Origin: Oppiella nova | Taxonomy: Eukaryota; Arthropoda; Arachnida; Sarcoptiformes; Oppiidae | Length of the DNA: 24,540 bases | Reading direction: 5' to 3' | NCBI GenBank assembly: GCA_905397405.1 | Contig: CAJPVJ010000471.1 | Location: 1-24,540 of the forward strand | In this document: positions 9,649-24,523 of the stretch, one piece after another | How positions within the stretch are numbered: the first letter of the stretch is position 1 | Layout of the letters: the number at the start of each line of letters is the position of its first letter | Notes under the pieces: model-generated | What the model saw: the letters and a program-made list of their open reading frames with translations, nothing else | Told to the model about the DNA's origin: nothing | Databases searched by the model: none | Made by a program: the position numbers and the translations under genes

Positions 9649-11164
9649 ATGGCTAAACAGAAGAAACACAAAAGCAAACGAAATGCGACCAAAAGTGCGG
9701 TACAAGAGTACAGTCAACAGGTATTCACAGTTTTGGTGATAATTAACACGAGTTTTAATCAAAACTTTCATTTCATATCTCAATAATAGCCGCAAATGTC
9801 AGGCAAAGCCTCTTTGGACCGATTCGGTGATGATTTGTGTCAATACATTCTGTCGTATCTGAAACTCGAAGACCGGTTCCGATGTGAATGTGTGTCCAAA
9901 CAGTGGCACCGATTGGTTTACATCACTGTCCGGGACCTGACTGTCGACGAGAAATTGAAGGCAAAAATGAAAGGAAAGAAAAACTTTTGCGGCGAAGACT
10001 TCTCAGACGTCTCGCCCATCGCCGCCATCATTAAGAAGTGTCCAAACATTGAGTTCATAGACTGCGAGCATATATACAGCGATGAGTTCGGGCGTCGAGT
10101 GTTTGAGACCATCGATGACTTGCGAGACAATTGTCTGAAGAGTTTTGCGACGAATTGATTGCGAGTTTGCTATCGATGTCATCGACGATGTCGTCTACTA
10201 TTACTTCCATACGTTCGGCCCATTCATCACCGAATTAGATCCCACCGGATATGACAGTAACTGGCAATCGATGGTCCACTTGTATCCCAATTTAAAGGAT
10301 CTGTTCGTGGGTTTCATGTCCGACATGTTCACCGAAACGGACAATCAGTTATTGGCGAAGAACTTAAGACACTTCCAGTTCTTTTTCGGCAATGATTTCG
10401 ATGTCCAGATGTTTGACGAGTTTGTGGAACACAATCAGTCGCTCGAGTGTCTGGCTGTCAGAAGTATACCACAAGACATGGCATCTTAAGATAATGTGAC
10501 CGCATTCCTGACTGTTGTCACACATTTACCACAATTGCTTGATTTGGATCTCGAATTCGTTGGTTATTCTAATGGCATTGAGTACTCAATCGGTGATAGT
10601 TTGCGTGAAATTGGGATAAAGTGTCCGAAACTCTAGAGATTTCGACTTGAAATGCATTCACAAACACATGAACTGTATGTCGATGTCTTGAATGCCATAC
10701 CATTTATGCCGCGATTGAAACGATTGGATCTAAAACTGAGGTCATATGAAGCCGACCCTCCGGTGGTCACCGATTGGCACGCATTTGATTCACTGAGTGA
10801 TTGGCCCAAAGGGTTGACTCACTTGTCATTGGATTTATGGCTCATTCACTACAAACTGTTCCAAAAGTTGGAGAAAAATCTACGAAACTTACAATTTCTC
10901 GACATTTCTGATCGAAATAGTGTTATAAACAGCGTATCATTGGATCGCATCTCAAGACAACAGAAACTACAGAAACTGATTATTACAGAAACGATTGGCA
11001 AATATCTGGCAAAAAATGCGGTCAAGAAGTTCGTGAGGAATAGTAGTCCAAAGTTGACATCAGTTATCATCAGTAAGACGACGTCCATTACGGAAGACCT
11101 TTTGCTTCGTTTCGATGGCAGACGTATCCATGAATTGAGACATGGATTCAGAGACAACCGATGA
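9649..11164 (+). pseudogene. F-box/LRR pseudogene, unit 7
   Basis: The leader exon 9649-9720 (24 codons, MAKQKKHKSKRNATK..EYSQQ), the 69-nt intron 9721-9789 and the F-box (LDRFGDDLCQYILSYLKLED, CECVSKQWHRLVY) are all sound. An extra T in the run near 10142-10145 then shifts the frame: sisters read AGTTTGCGACG and this copy AGTTTTGCGACG. In the shifted frame, homology runs to the end but is broken by TAA at 10487-10489 (CAA in unit 8) and TAG at 10634-10636 (AAG in sisters). The closing HELRQ stop is also lost: it reads HELRHGFRDNR before a TGA at 11162-11164. Leucine-rich motifs such as MPRLKRLDLKL, WPKGLTHLSLDLW and LRNLQFLDIS remain readable. The promoter block is preserved, so it may still be transcribed. 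A product truncated after about 145 residues would keep the F-box only. Confidence 0.88.
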
Positions 11165-11600
11165 CAATGACCTTTGATTGCCCGCCGATTTTGGTCTACC
11201 CTTCCCCTATTCACCACTTAATCACACCTTTTAGTCGATATATTGTAATACATTTTCATTCAATAATTTACTACTTATTCAACAATTTGTGAAACACTAG
11301 TCATAAACACATTATTATTATTGATTTCATGTTAATTCACTTTTAGATTATATTGAGATTTATATTTCATCACAAAAATGGTAGTAATTTATAGAACTTT
11401 ATAACCAATGAATAAAACACTTTTGCATTTAAGTGTTAAATAAAAGTCAGTTTTCAATGAAAATAGTAATTCAACTAAAAGCCAAATAATAGATTTCAAA
11501 CAATGTTTAGTCTATAATAATGATATTTAATTATAATTATAAAATGCAATCATTTAATGTGATTATCATAACATAAACCAAAATAAACTAAAACTTTTCA
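11165..11600 (+). other. 3' flank of unit 7
   Basis: AT-rich spacer with no gene. The part from about 11400 to 11490 (CCAATGAATAAA, AAGTGT, AATAAAAG, AAAAGCCAAA) has a diverged second copy at 14165-14260, next to the unit 9 relic. Confidence 0.4.
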
Positions 11601-11901
11601 AACAGTAATACAAAACGTAATCTATTTTTAGTAAACATTTAAAACTGGTTTCAGCGCTAAAACCACATGTTTTTAGACCTGTTTTCTAATAAACATTCAT
11701 TTTGTGGACAATTAACACACATTTGATTGCAATTTAACACTCAATGAAAGTGTAAGTCATTTGATAAATACATCACTTTTTATACAAAACATACATTAAT
11801 TGTCATTTCATTACAGATAATACGAAAACAATCAAAACATTCATTCATTCAGTACTGGCTATAAGAGTGGACACAAACTATCACTGAAACGGATCCAAAG
11901 A
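11601..11901 (+). promoter_or_regulatory. Upstream block and 5' UTR intron of unit 8 (long-leader class)
   Basis: AAAACGTAAT at 11612-11621 is followed by TTTTGTGGACAATTAACACA and TTGATTGCAATTTAACAC. A 65-nt intron-like segment lies at 11752-11816 (donor GTAAGTC, acceptor TTTCATTACAG), and the leader ATG is at 11902. It is nearly identical to the unit 7 block over about 200 nt, which points to recent duplication or conversion. Confidence 0.5.
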
Positions 11902-13380
11902 ATGAATACTCCGAAGAAAATCAAACTCGAAGTCATCGAAGTTGTGGTTCAAGTGGACAATCAAGAGGTGATCACAAGATATAGTGATAATAAACACGAG
12001 TTTTAATCAAAAACTTATTTAATATCTCAATAATAGCCGCAAATGTATGCCAAAGACTCGATGGACAGATTCGGTGATGACTTATGCGGACTCATACTGT
12101 CGTATCTGAAACTCGAAGACCGGTTCCGATGTGAATGTTTGTCCAAACAGTGGCAGCGATTGGTGTACACCACTGTCCGGCACCTGACTATCGATGAGAA
12201 ACTGATGACACAAATGACACAAAAGCGTAACCTTTGCGGCGAAACCTATTTAGACGTCTCAGTGATGGCCACAATCGCTAAGAAGTGTCCACACATTGAG
12301 TCCATAGACTGTCGACTCCTACCTAACAATGCGTACGAACCGCGCGTTTTGGAGACCATCGATGACTTGCGAGACAATTGTCTGAAGAGTTTGCGCCGAA
12401 TATACGCCAACTTCTTGCACTTCGACAGAGAAAACGTCGACCACTTGTTCCACGGCTTGGGAACAGTGATCACCGAATTGGATCTCCGAGGTCTCGGGAG
12501 CTGGCGATCGCTGATCCCGTTGTGTCCAAATTTGCGTCGACTGTATATCTACTCCCTGTCCCACGCCTTCACCAAATCGGCGAACAAACAGCTGTTGGCG
12601 AAGAACTTTCTTAAGTTTGGGTTCGGGATGAGCGCCAACTCTGATGTCCAGATGTTTGACGAGGTTGTGGCACACAATCAGTCACTGGAGAGTCTGGTCA
12701 TTGCAAACATACCGCAAGCGATGGCCTCTCAAGACATTGTCACCGCATTCCTGTCACGCGTCACGCGATTATCACAATTGAGGGAATTATACCTTTTATT
12801 CAATAGGAACTCAGTTGCCATCGAGTACTCAATCAGTGAAAGTTTGCGTCAAATCGGCATAAAGTGTCCGAAACTCAAGAGATTTCGACTCCAAATGTGT
12901 TCACAAACACCACAACTGAATGTCGATGTCTTGAATGCCATACCATTTATGCCGCGATTGAAACGATTGGAACTAAACCTCAAAGTCGAGCCCCAAGTGG
13001 CCACCAATTGGCGGGCATTTGATTGCGTGAGTGTTTGGCCCAAAGGGTTGACTCACTTAACGTTAAACTTATGGTACAATCACTACAACCTGTTCCGACA
13101 TTTGGAGACAAATCTTCTGAATTTGAAATTCATTCACATCTCTGACATCAATAGTGTTATAAACAGCGTATCATTGGATCGCATCTCAAGATTAACGAAA
13201 CTACAGGATCTGGTCATCAGTTGCACTGATGGCAGACAACTGGATGAGGATGTGGTCAAGAAGTTCGCGAAGAATACTCGAAAGTTGCGATCCATTTGGA
13301 TCACTAAGACTAAGAGCTATAAGGCTCCGGACCTTTTGCTGCATCTCAATAGCAAACGCATCCATGAATTGAGACAATGA
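11902..13380 (+). CDS. F-box/LRR protein, unit 8, intact
   Basis: Join 11902-11967 and 12037-13380. The 69-nt intron 11968-12036 has donor GAG/GTGATC and acceptor CTCAATAATAG. The 469-residue frame has no lesion and ends HELRQ plus TGA. The 22-codon leader (MNTPKKIKLEVIEV..VDNQE) is followed by the F-box at about residues 29-66 (MDRFGDDLCGLILSYLKLED, CECLSKQWQRLVY). About seven leucine-rich segments then follow, among them LSQLRELYLLF, CPKLKRFRLQM, MPRLKRLELNL, WPKGLTHLTLNLW, LLNLKFIHIS and LTKLQDLVIS. The inferred role is an SCF substrate receptor with unknown target. Its last 115 residues are closest to unit 1 (TDGRQLDE, NTRKLRSIWI), not to its neighbours. It is the last intact member before the array decays. 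The ATG at 12043 is an alternative start. Confidence 0.85.
11968..12036 (+). other. Short coding intron of unit 8
   Basis: 69 nt, GT..AG, phase 0, homologous to the introns of units 3-7. Splicing joins GAG to CCG CAA ATG in frame. Confidence 0.65.
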
Positions 13381-13690
13381 TTGTCGGCTTATATGTGAAC
13401 CACTATTACGTGTCTATGAGTCCTATAATACACACATAATCTCTGTCTAACTCTCGACTTAACTATTGTTTAACTATTTTAACACTTTTATTCATAACTA
13501 TTTTTATATGCTTTCTATTGATTCATAATATCGTTTACTTTTATAATGAGATTTATATTTGACTCCAGAAGTTATAATAAAAATTCTGTAACAAAAAGTT
13601 ATTTGTAAACATTTGAATAAAACACACAAATTATTAGTACACTTAAATATGTTTTTATTAATTTTTATGATAAATAAAAGTTTTTGACTA
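13381..13690 (+). other. 3' flank of unit 8 with poly(A) signal
   Basis: The conserved family tail (TATATGTGAACCACTATTAC, CCTATAATACACACATAATC) matches that of unit 1 very closely. AATAAA is at 13576-13581 in the family context TTATAATAAAA. No gene is seen. Confidence 0.5.
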
Positions 13691-14078
13691 CTTTATGAGT
13701 TCTCATTTGCTAGCTATGGGTCACAAATGAATTTCAAATATAATCAAAATCTGTGTGGAAATCGCGATTTACTCTATGGAAAGGTACCGGTCCCTTTTCA
13801 CATATAGTACTCAATGTGTTTATCGTATGAAAAGGCATTTTGGAAAAACAGGGCACTCGTGAAGTCTTTAGAGGTATTTGAGTGAAAAGCTCTTATGAGA
13901 CAATCCTATGGTATTTATAATGAGATTTTAACATTACGTACAGTCCAGGTATAATAGCGTTGAAAATTATTGCAAATAGTTATAATTACTGTTATAATTT
14001 ACCAGATTTAAATATAAATAAGAATTCAAAGTAATACACTCAACACTTAATATTTAAGTTATCTAGGTAAATATGTGT
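13691..14078. other. Unexplained block with two palindromes
   Basis: This stretch is richer in G and C than its flanks and has no long frame on either strand. It contains the perfect 12-bp palindrome AAATCGCGATTT (13759-13770) and, eight bases on, an imperfect palindrome centred on ACCGGT (13779-13799). I recognise no gene or RNA. It lies between the F-box array and the E74 3' end. Confidence 0.35.
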
Positions 14079-14137
14079 GGACAGACAATTGGATCAGGTG
14101 GTGGCCAAGAAGTTTGCGATGAATACTCGGAAAGTTG
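14079..14137 (+). pseudogene. Relic of a ninth F-box/LRR unit
   Basis: These 59 bp read GRQLDQVVAKKFAMNTRKV-like in one frame. They match units 1 and 8 (GRQLDEDVVKKFAKNTRKLR) at most positions in protein and DNA. There is no flanking coding sequence. About 30-120 bp downstream (14165-14260) the spacer resembles the spacer after unit 7 (11400-11490). I infer that this is the last trace of a former 3' array unit. Confidence 0.65.
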
Positions 14138-14260
14138 TCAACAATTTATGAAACAATTATCAAAACCAATGAATAAACAGTAAAAACGAATGGATATAAG
14201 TGTAAAACAACAGTCAATTTTTAATGAGAATAATAAATTCAAATAAAAGCCAAAAATATC

Positions 14261-15611
14261 ATTGAATTCTTATAATCTTATGAACAATAATAATATTAAT
14301 CAATAATAATAATAATGAGAGTTAAAAGCTTTTAATTATTTAAAAATTATATATATATATAATATTTATAATATAATAATAATATAATAATCTGTATTTA
14401 TATATACCATCTGGTTCGTTTCAATTTGTTTTACTCGGATTCAATGTAATAGTATTTATAATATAATATATAATTATCTGTGAATAATGTTTTGTGTTTT
14501 TATGTATATATAATATATTTATAAATTTGTATCTCTAATGTAATTCACAAATAAAAAGTATTTGTATTTTATGTGTAATTAATATTTAGGTTTCAATAAC
14601 TCCATCACCAAATAAATTATTGTAAACTCTGTGTTAAATGTTTTGTAAATGCATTTCTCATTTATACATAAGTTTTCTCAACACTTATATAACAAATGAC
14701 AAACTCTACTGGATGATTTATATAATTTATGTCTGTAGGTATGTGTGTCCGGTGTTTGTGTAGTGTTTTGATTCAATATATTGTGTAATCTTTTGTACAA
14801 AAATAAAGTTAATATATAATCAATCATTCAATCGATAATAATAATAATAACCAATAAATCAGTTTTTAAATCTTAATCATCTCTTAAAAAGTCATTTTAT
14901 CTCAAGTTTTTTTAGTCAGTATTTAAATATATATATATTTCATAAAATTTAAATCTCACTCTCACTATACTATCTGTATTCGCTGACACACCTTGGTACA
15001 AGTACCTACACTTTCATACACTTTTACAATAGCCTCCCTGTGCTCCCCGAGTAATTTCATAAATATATATATATTTATAATATAATAATAATAATATATA
15101 ATTTGTTTTGTTTTTATTATATTTATATTTCACAATAAAATTACTCTGCTTTTGAATTTTTAAAATAATAGCTAAAAAAGTTTTGTGTCAAGTATTTGTA
15201 ATTTTTATCATTTCATTACACTATCTATTTATATAACAAAAATAAAACAAAAAACTATGATTTCATCTTTTTAGTAGTATTTATATCAATAATATATTTC
15301 ACATAATATTATTTGTTTCGAAAGTTATTTAAACAGTTTTCGTGTATTTTGTTGTCAAATATATAACTATTTTAGTGTTTAGTTTCCACAATAATATTCT
15401 GTTCGCGTAAAACACATTGAAAAACATTGAATAACACATATTTAGCAATGATTTCGATGAAAGAATATTCTTTATATGTTATGCTATTATAAGAGAATAA
15501 TCAGAGAATTAAAAACTAATGGCTTTTTATATATAATAGTAGTTTTGAGAATTCATTTGTCGGATGAGATGTGGTTTTGTCTGAAAACGGTTTTGATTTG
15601 CGAATATCGAC
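14261..15611. other. Very AT-rich convergent intergenic region
   Basis: No gene is visible. It contains AAT/ATA simple repeats (about 14300-14400 and 15060-15105, the two sharing ATATTTATAATATAATAATA), and a GAATATTC palindrome at 15463-15470. A minus-strand AATAAA near 15112-15117 could end the E74 transcript if the 15612 exon is terminal. Confidence 0.4.
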
Positions 15612-20476
<4,865 letters not shown>

Positions 20477-20536
20477 CTATTTGTGTGTTTATATAGAGAA
20501 GTGCATTAAGTTTAATGATTCGTGCGATTAGTGTAC

Positions 20537-20561
20537 AGAATATTCTGTTGCAGAATATTCT
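20537..20561. promoter_or_regulatory. Paired AGAATATTCT palindromes upstream of exon A
   Basis: Two copies of AGAATATTCT separated by five bases, about 62 bp upstream of exon A. GAATATTC is a GAA unit and an inverted TTC unit spaced by two bases, the dimer form of a heat-shock element. A regulatory role is conjecture. Confidence 0.3.
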
Positions 20562-22517
20562 TTGCGTTAATAATTAACAGAATATACTGTATTTTTAGAG
20601 TAAATATGTTTTGCCATTAATTTAGTAAAATTGAAAGTTTAATTTTGTTTCAAACATTTTTTGTTTGCGACTATATTTAGCCGCAAATCGCATATTATTT
20701 TGATTTTGTTTGTGTCTCTCGTTTGCGTTAATCATATGATGGACTGAAAAGTTAGTTCAACTCGTTTTGTGTGGCAAGCATTTCGCGGCTATTATTGTTA
20801 TGAAACGAAATAAAAAGTAATAAAAATTTATTATTATTTTTATATTTTGCAGCGAAATTCTTGCGATTGTAATCTTTGGCAAAAAATTTCGCTTTAAATT
20901 ACTTATGAAACAAACAAAACTGAGTGCAAAACTATTTGTAACCTCAACATTAGGCACACTTTTTTTGGATTCAGTACAGTATATACGTAGTGGTAGTGTA
21001 TCTCACGGGGTATGGTATATAATATATGGTAGGTATGGGTTAAAAATATATTTTTTGCCGCGCTATACGCATATATAATTAATTTTTTCTGGTGTGTGCA
21101 AAATAGTTTTTAAAATTTATTTTTCTATTACATAACTATATATAAGTTTTCGTGTGTTTTGCATACATAAGAGACTGGGAGTCGAGAGTGGATAGAGAAA
21201 AAAGGTTACGAAAAAAATAATAAAAAATTGAAAAATATATTTTTGGTTTTATATATTATATATACTTCGGTGTCATTAATCGGATTCAATGCCATGAAAT
21301 AAAAAACTACATATAAAACAACAACTCATGAGTTGTGTGGAAATTGTTTGCCTTAAATACACTAATTTATTATTGAATAATGAAAATGAGTTGCTTTTCC
21401 CCACAAAAAACCCTTTTCAACAAACCATTGAGTATTAAATTCTAGGTCTTTGTGTGGTGTGTGTAATGAGAAACTAGTGGCTGTTTTTCAGTGGAAAAGT
21501 GCTTTTTATATATTATTTATAACTCTTTTTTCGGATACTTTTTATTATTTTTCTATTCATTAGAGGCAATACTCTCTCTCTCTTTTCTCCCATCCATTGA
21601 TATTATCTCTGACTTTCACTTTTTGATGCGAAAAATACATTACATAAGAGTTATGTTTAGCAAACAAAAAATATTATTCATATAATAATATTGTATTTTT
21701 TATACCGAAAATGGTTTTCATATCTCATATCTCGGGAGTGAGAGACCCATTGCTTACGGGTTTTGCAAACCATTTTTAATGGTATTAAAAAACCAAATGC
21801 TATTTCATATCGTATATACCTTATATAAATAGATAAAGTAATTAAAACATGTTTTGTTTTTCATCCCATAATTTATTTCAATCGCTTTCCGAAAAGGAGT
21901 GGAAAACAGACTTTTTTGGGCAAAAATTATTGTTTTTGTTATTATTTAACGATAATATTTTTCGGTTTAAAAAGTCCATTATTTATAGGCTTGTTGTGAT
22001 GTATGCGATATCCGACTGAATACAACAAATATATTTACGATTATTATGAAAATTACAATTTTTATTAAATAAATAGTTCAAAAAACTTTTCCATTTCTCT
22101 ATCAAAAATTATTATAATAATAAAAATCGCAAAATTATTTGTCAAAAACCCATAGACTGCTATCTCGATGGATATATAAATAAACTCCCGGCGCTCTTGT
22201 CATCCCAATATAATATGACAAATAGAGAGATATAGATATTTATAGAAAGTTTTTTATTAGAGGCAACAAAACTATTTCGAAACTTTTTTTTATACTTCAC
22301 TTTCCAATGAAAAGTATAAAAATATTTTTTGGATAATGAGTGGAAAAAATCTGATAACAAATTGAAATGAATTTTTCAATACATAGTAAGTGTTAGGCAC
22401 TCATAGGTGTCGCACCGGGATCTAGGCTTACATAACATGTTACGAATACGCTTGTATTATATACCATTTACCCACAGAATAGGCACACATATCCTGTTCG
22501 TACACATAACACACATA

Positions 22518-22536
22518 CTCTCTCTCTCTCTCTCTC
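22518..22536. repeat. CT microsatellite
   Basis: Perfect CT/TC alternation of 19 bp in the E74 upstream region. Confidence 0.9.
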
Positions 22537-22604
22537 ACTCTCCCTGTCCTCCCTATCCCTCTATCTATCTATGCATTCATTACCACCACTAGTACTGGAG
22601 TCGG

Positions 22605-22612
22605 ACTTCCGT
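22605..22612 (-). promoter_or_regulatory. Possible ETS-binding site
   Basis: The minus strand reads AAAACGGAAGTCC, a good match to the ETS core ACCGGAAGT. It could allow E74 to act on its own gene. A short motif like this occurs often by chance. Confidence 0.2.
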
Positions 22613-23843
22613 TTTTGGTAGTGAAAGAGCACTGATATGTCTGTTTGTATTGTATAATCAAAATCAATGTCAATACCATACTGTAACCACAAATAAAAAT
22701 ATTTTCCACTGTAATAAAAACATATAAAAAATAAAATCGATTCTCGGAATTAAATTTAAACTAAAATATATATATTTTCGATAAAATATATAAATACAAA
22801 ATTTTCCCCAAACACACTATGCTCCGGGTCCTGAAAAAAATGATAATTAAGCGATAGGGAGGGGATGTTTAGATTATACATACATGTATAGTTTATACGA
22901 GAGATTAAATATAGATTTATTAAAAAAGTATTTATAAATATTTCATATAAATTTTGCTTTTTTTGTGTGCGTTTAAAAACACTACACTATTTCATAAATA
23001 ATAATCTCTGCCATTAATATATACACGATATGTCAGTACACTATACACTATAATGTAATTCTCAGTATATTAATGGATATATACACAGACAGTTATCAGA
23101 GGTGAGGGGGAGGGTAGTAAAATCAACCGGGGGAAACTACATCAAAAATAAATCTTAATATTCACTACATATTAGGAGGTAGAGGGGATAGGGTAGCTGG
23201 AAGGGCTGGTACCCTAATAGCCATATTCTCGCTCTCACCTGTACTTTAATGTGTAATATATTTATACTGCCATTAAATATAACGAAAATATTCGTTAAGA
23301 TTCGAGAGTATGGGGAACGGGAGGAACGATAGCTTTTGCTTTTCAGACACATTACAGCGAGAATTAAAATAATTTTAAGTGGAATGGGAGGGAAAAGGGA
23401 AAGACACACATACACACGAGTAGTACTACTGATATACTGCTAATGAAAATGAAAGGCACATAAAAATTGGAGATAATATTAAACTCATCGCAGAATATAT
23501 CCTTAATTATGAATTCAAGGCATTTGTATGTGTTTTTGTCTGCGAATGTCTGTACGTATGATAATAATAATAAACTGTATGTCAGTGAACAGGGATATAA
23601 AGGGCTGTTATTATACAATAAATATTATATGCGGTGCTGAATATATTTACGGCACATATAATTGGCACGTCTAATGTCTAAACGCACTGTCCGTTTCACA
23701 ATCGGCAACTCCTTTATAGCCGTTATTATAGAGATATTTGACACAAATATCATTGCCATTGAAAATAGTATGGCGTTTGGGATGTATGGCAGCAGTCAGT
23801 AGTACTCAAGGCATTGATTTGTGGATACAATTACATAGTCTGC

Positions 23844-23858
23844 GAGAGAGAGAGAGAG
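23844..23858. repeat. GA microsatellite
   Basis: 15 bp of GA units in the E74 upstream region. Confidence 0.85.
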
Positions 23859-24176
23859 CTGCCTAAGAGAGATGTGTGTTAAGAGAGGACAGGGATGTCA
23901 TAAAGGGAATGGTAGAGAGAAAAGTAGACTACATATTGGGGAAAAGCGAAAGTAAGCTAAGGTGTCCTAGCTGCACCATAAATAACACACTACAAAGAAT
24001 TCCTACAATATATAGACTACACATAAGAATATTCGCTAACAATAAAGACATGTCTAATAATATATATATAAAGATATAATAAAAAAAACTTTTATTTTCT
24101 TTCAGTGGAAATACGGCTGAAAAAAGGATATGGAGAGTGAAAACTGGGAGAGAAAAAAATGGTTGTATCGGATGGG

Positions 24177-24193
24177 GAGAGAGAGAGAGAGAG
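24177..24193. repeat. GA microsatellite
   Basis: 17 bp of GA units, 70 bp from the X-box. Confidence 0.85.
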
Positions 24194-24261
24194 TGAATGT
24201 GAATGTCAAGGGGGAGGGGAACGGTAGGGAACGGCATAAGGATGAGTTCGTTCGCCTTGAG

Positions 24262-24275
24262 GTGACCATGGTAAC
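24262..24275. promoter_or_regulatory. RFX X-box (perfect consensus match)
   Basis: GTGACC-AT-GGTAAC fits the X-box rule GTNRCC N0-3 RGYAAC at every defined base. Two more half-sites follow: GTTGCC at 24290-24295 and GGCAAC at 24312-24317. RFX factors bind such sites in animal promoters, notably of ciliary and neuronal genes. Which gene it would serve here is unknown. Confidence 0.5.
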
Positions 24276-24450
24276 CAGACAAATGCATGGTTGCCCTTGA
24301 AATGTATTATTGGCAACGCGTTTAGGCCGATGAACGCTCTCAAGGTTTCCGCACAACTATTGGGTAAATATTATATATATATCCGAATGCTATGCTAACA
24401 GCGCGATTGCCAGCTACCAGTGCCATGAAAAAAGGCATAGAGAAGCGCTG

Positions 24451-24457
24451 TATATAA
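24451..24457 (+). promoter_or_regulatory. Possible TATA box
   Basis: TATATAA in a less AT-rich setting, followed 33-40 bp later by GGCACTCACTC, which resembles a weak initiator. It would point off the right edge. Weak evidence in AT-rich DNA. Confidence 0.15.
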
Positions 24458-24523
24458 CGAGTGGAAATGTATGAGCGCTTCGCTGGCACTCACTCTGCGC
24501 TCTCTCGAGTACTCTCTCTTATG

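Noticed and set aside
12246-12675. Antisense frames under the F-box/LRR exons
   Set aside because: They recur at the same places in several units because the coding strand is conserved, and have no independent support.
14340-14400. Palindromic TA-rich stretch as an origin or terminator
   Set aside because: It is simple-sequence TA/AAT repeat. In AT-rich eukaryotic spacer it carries no specific signal.
23929-24288. Minus-strand frame starting MHLSGYHGHLK with a fair start context
   Set aside because: After about 30 codons it runs through a CT microsatellite and AT-rich DNA, with no good donor. It does not resemble the E74 N-terminus. An upstream exon is not excluded, but I cannot support one.
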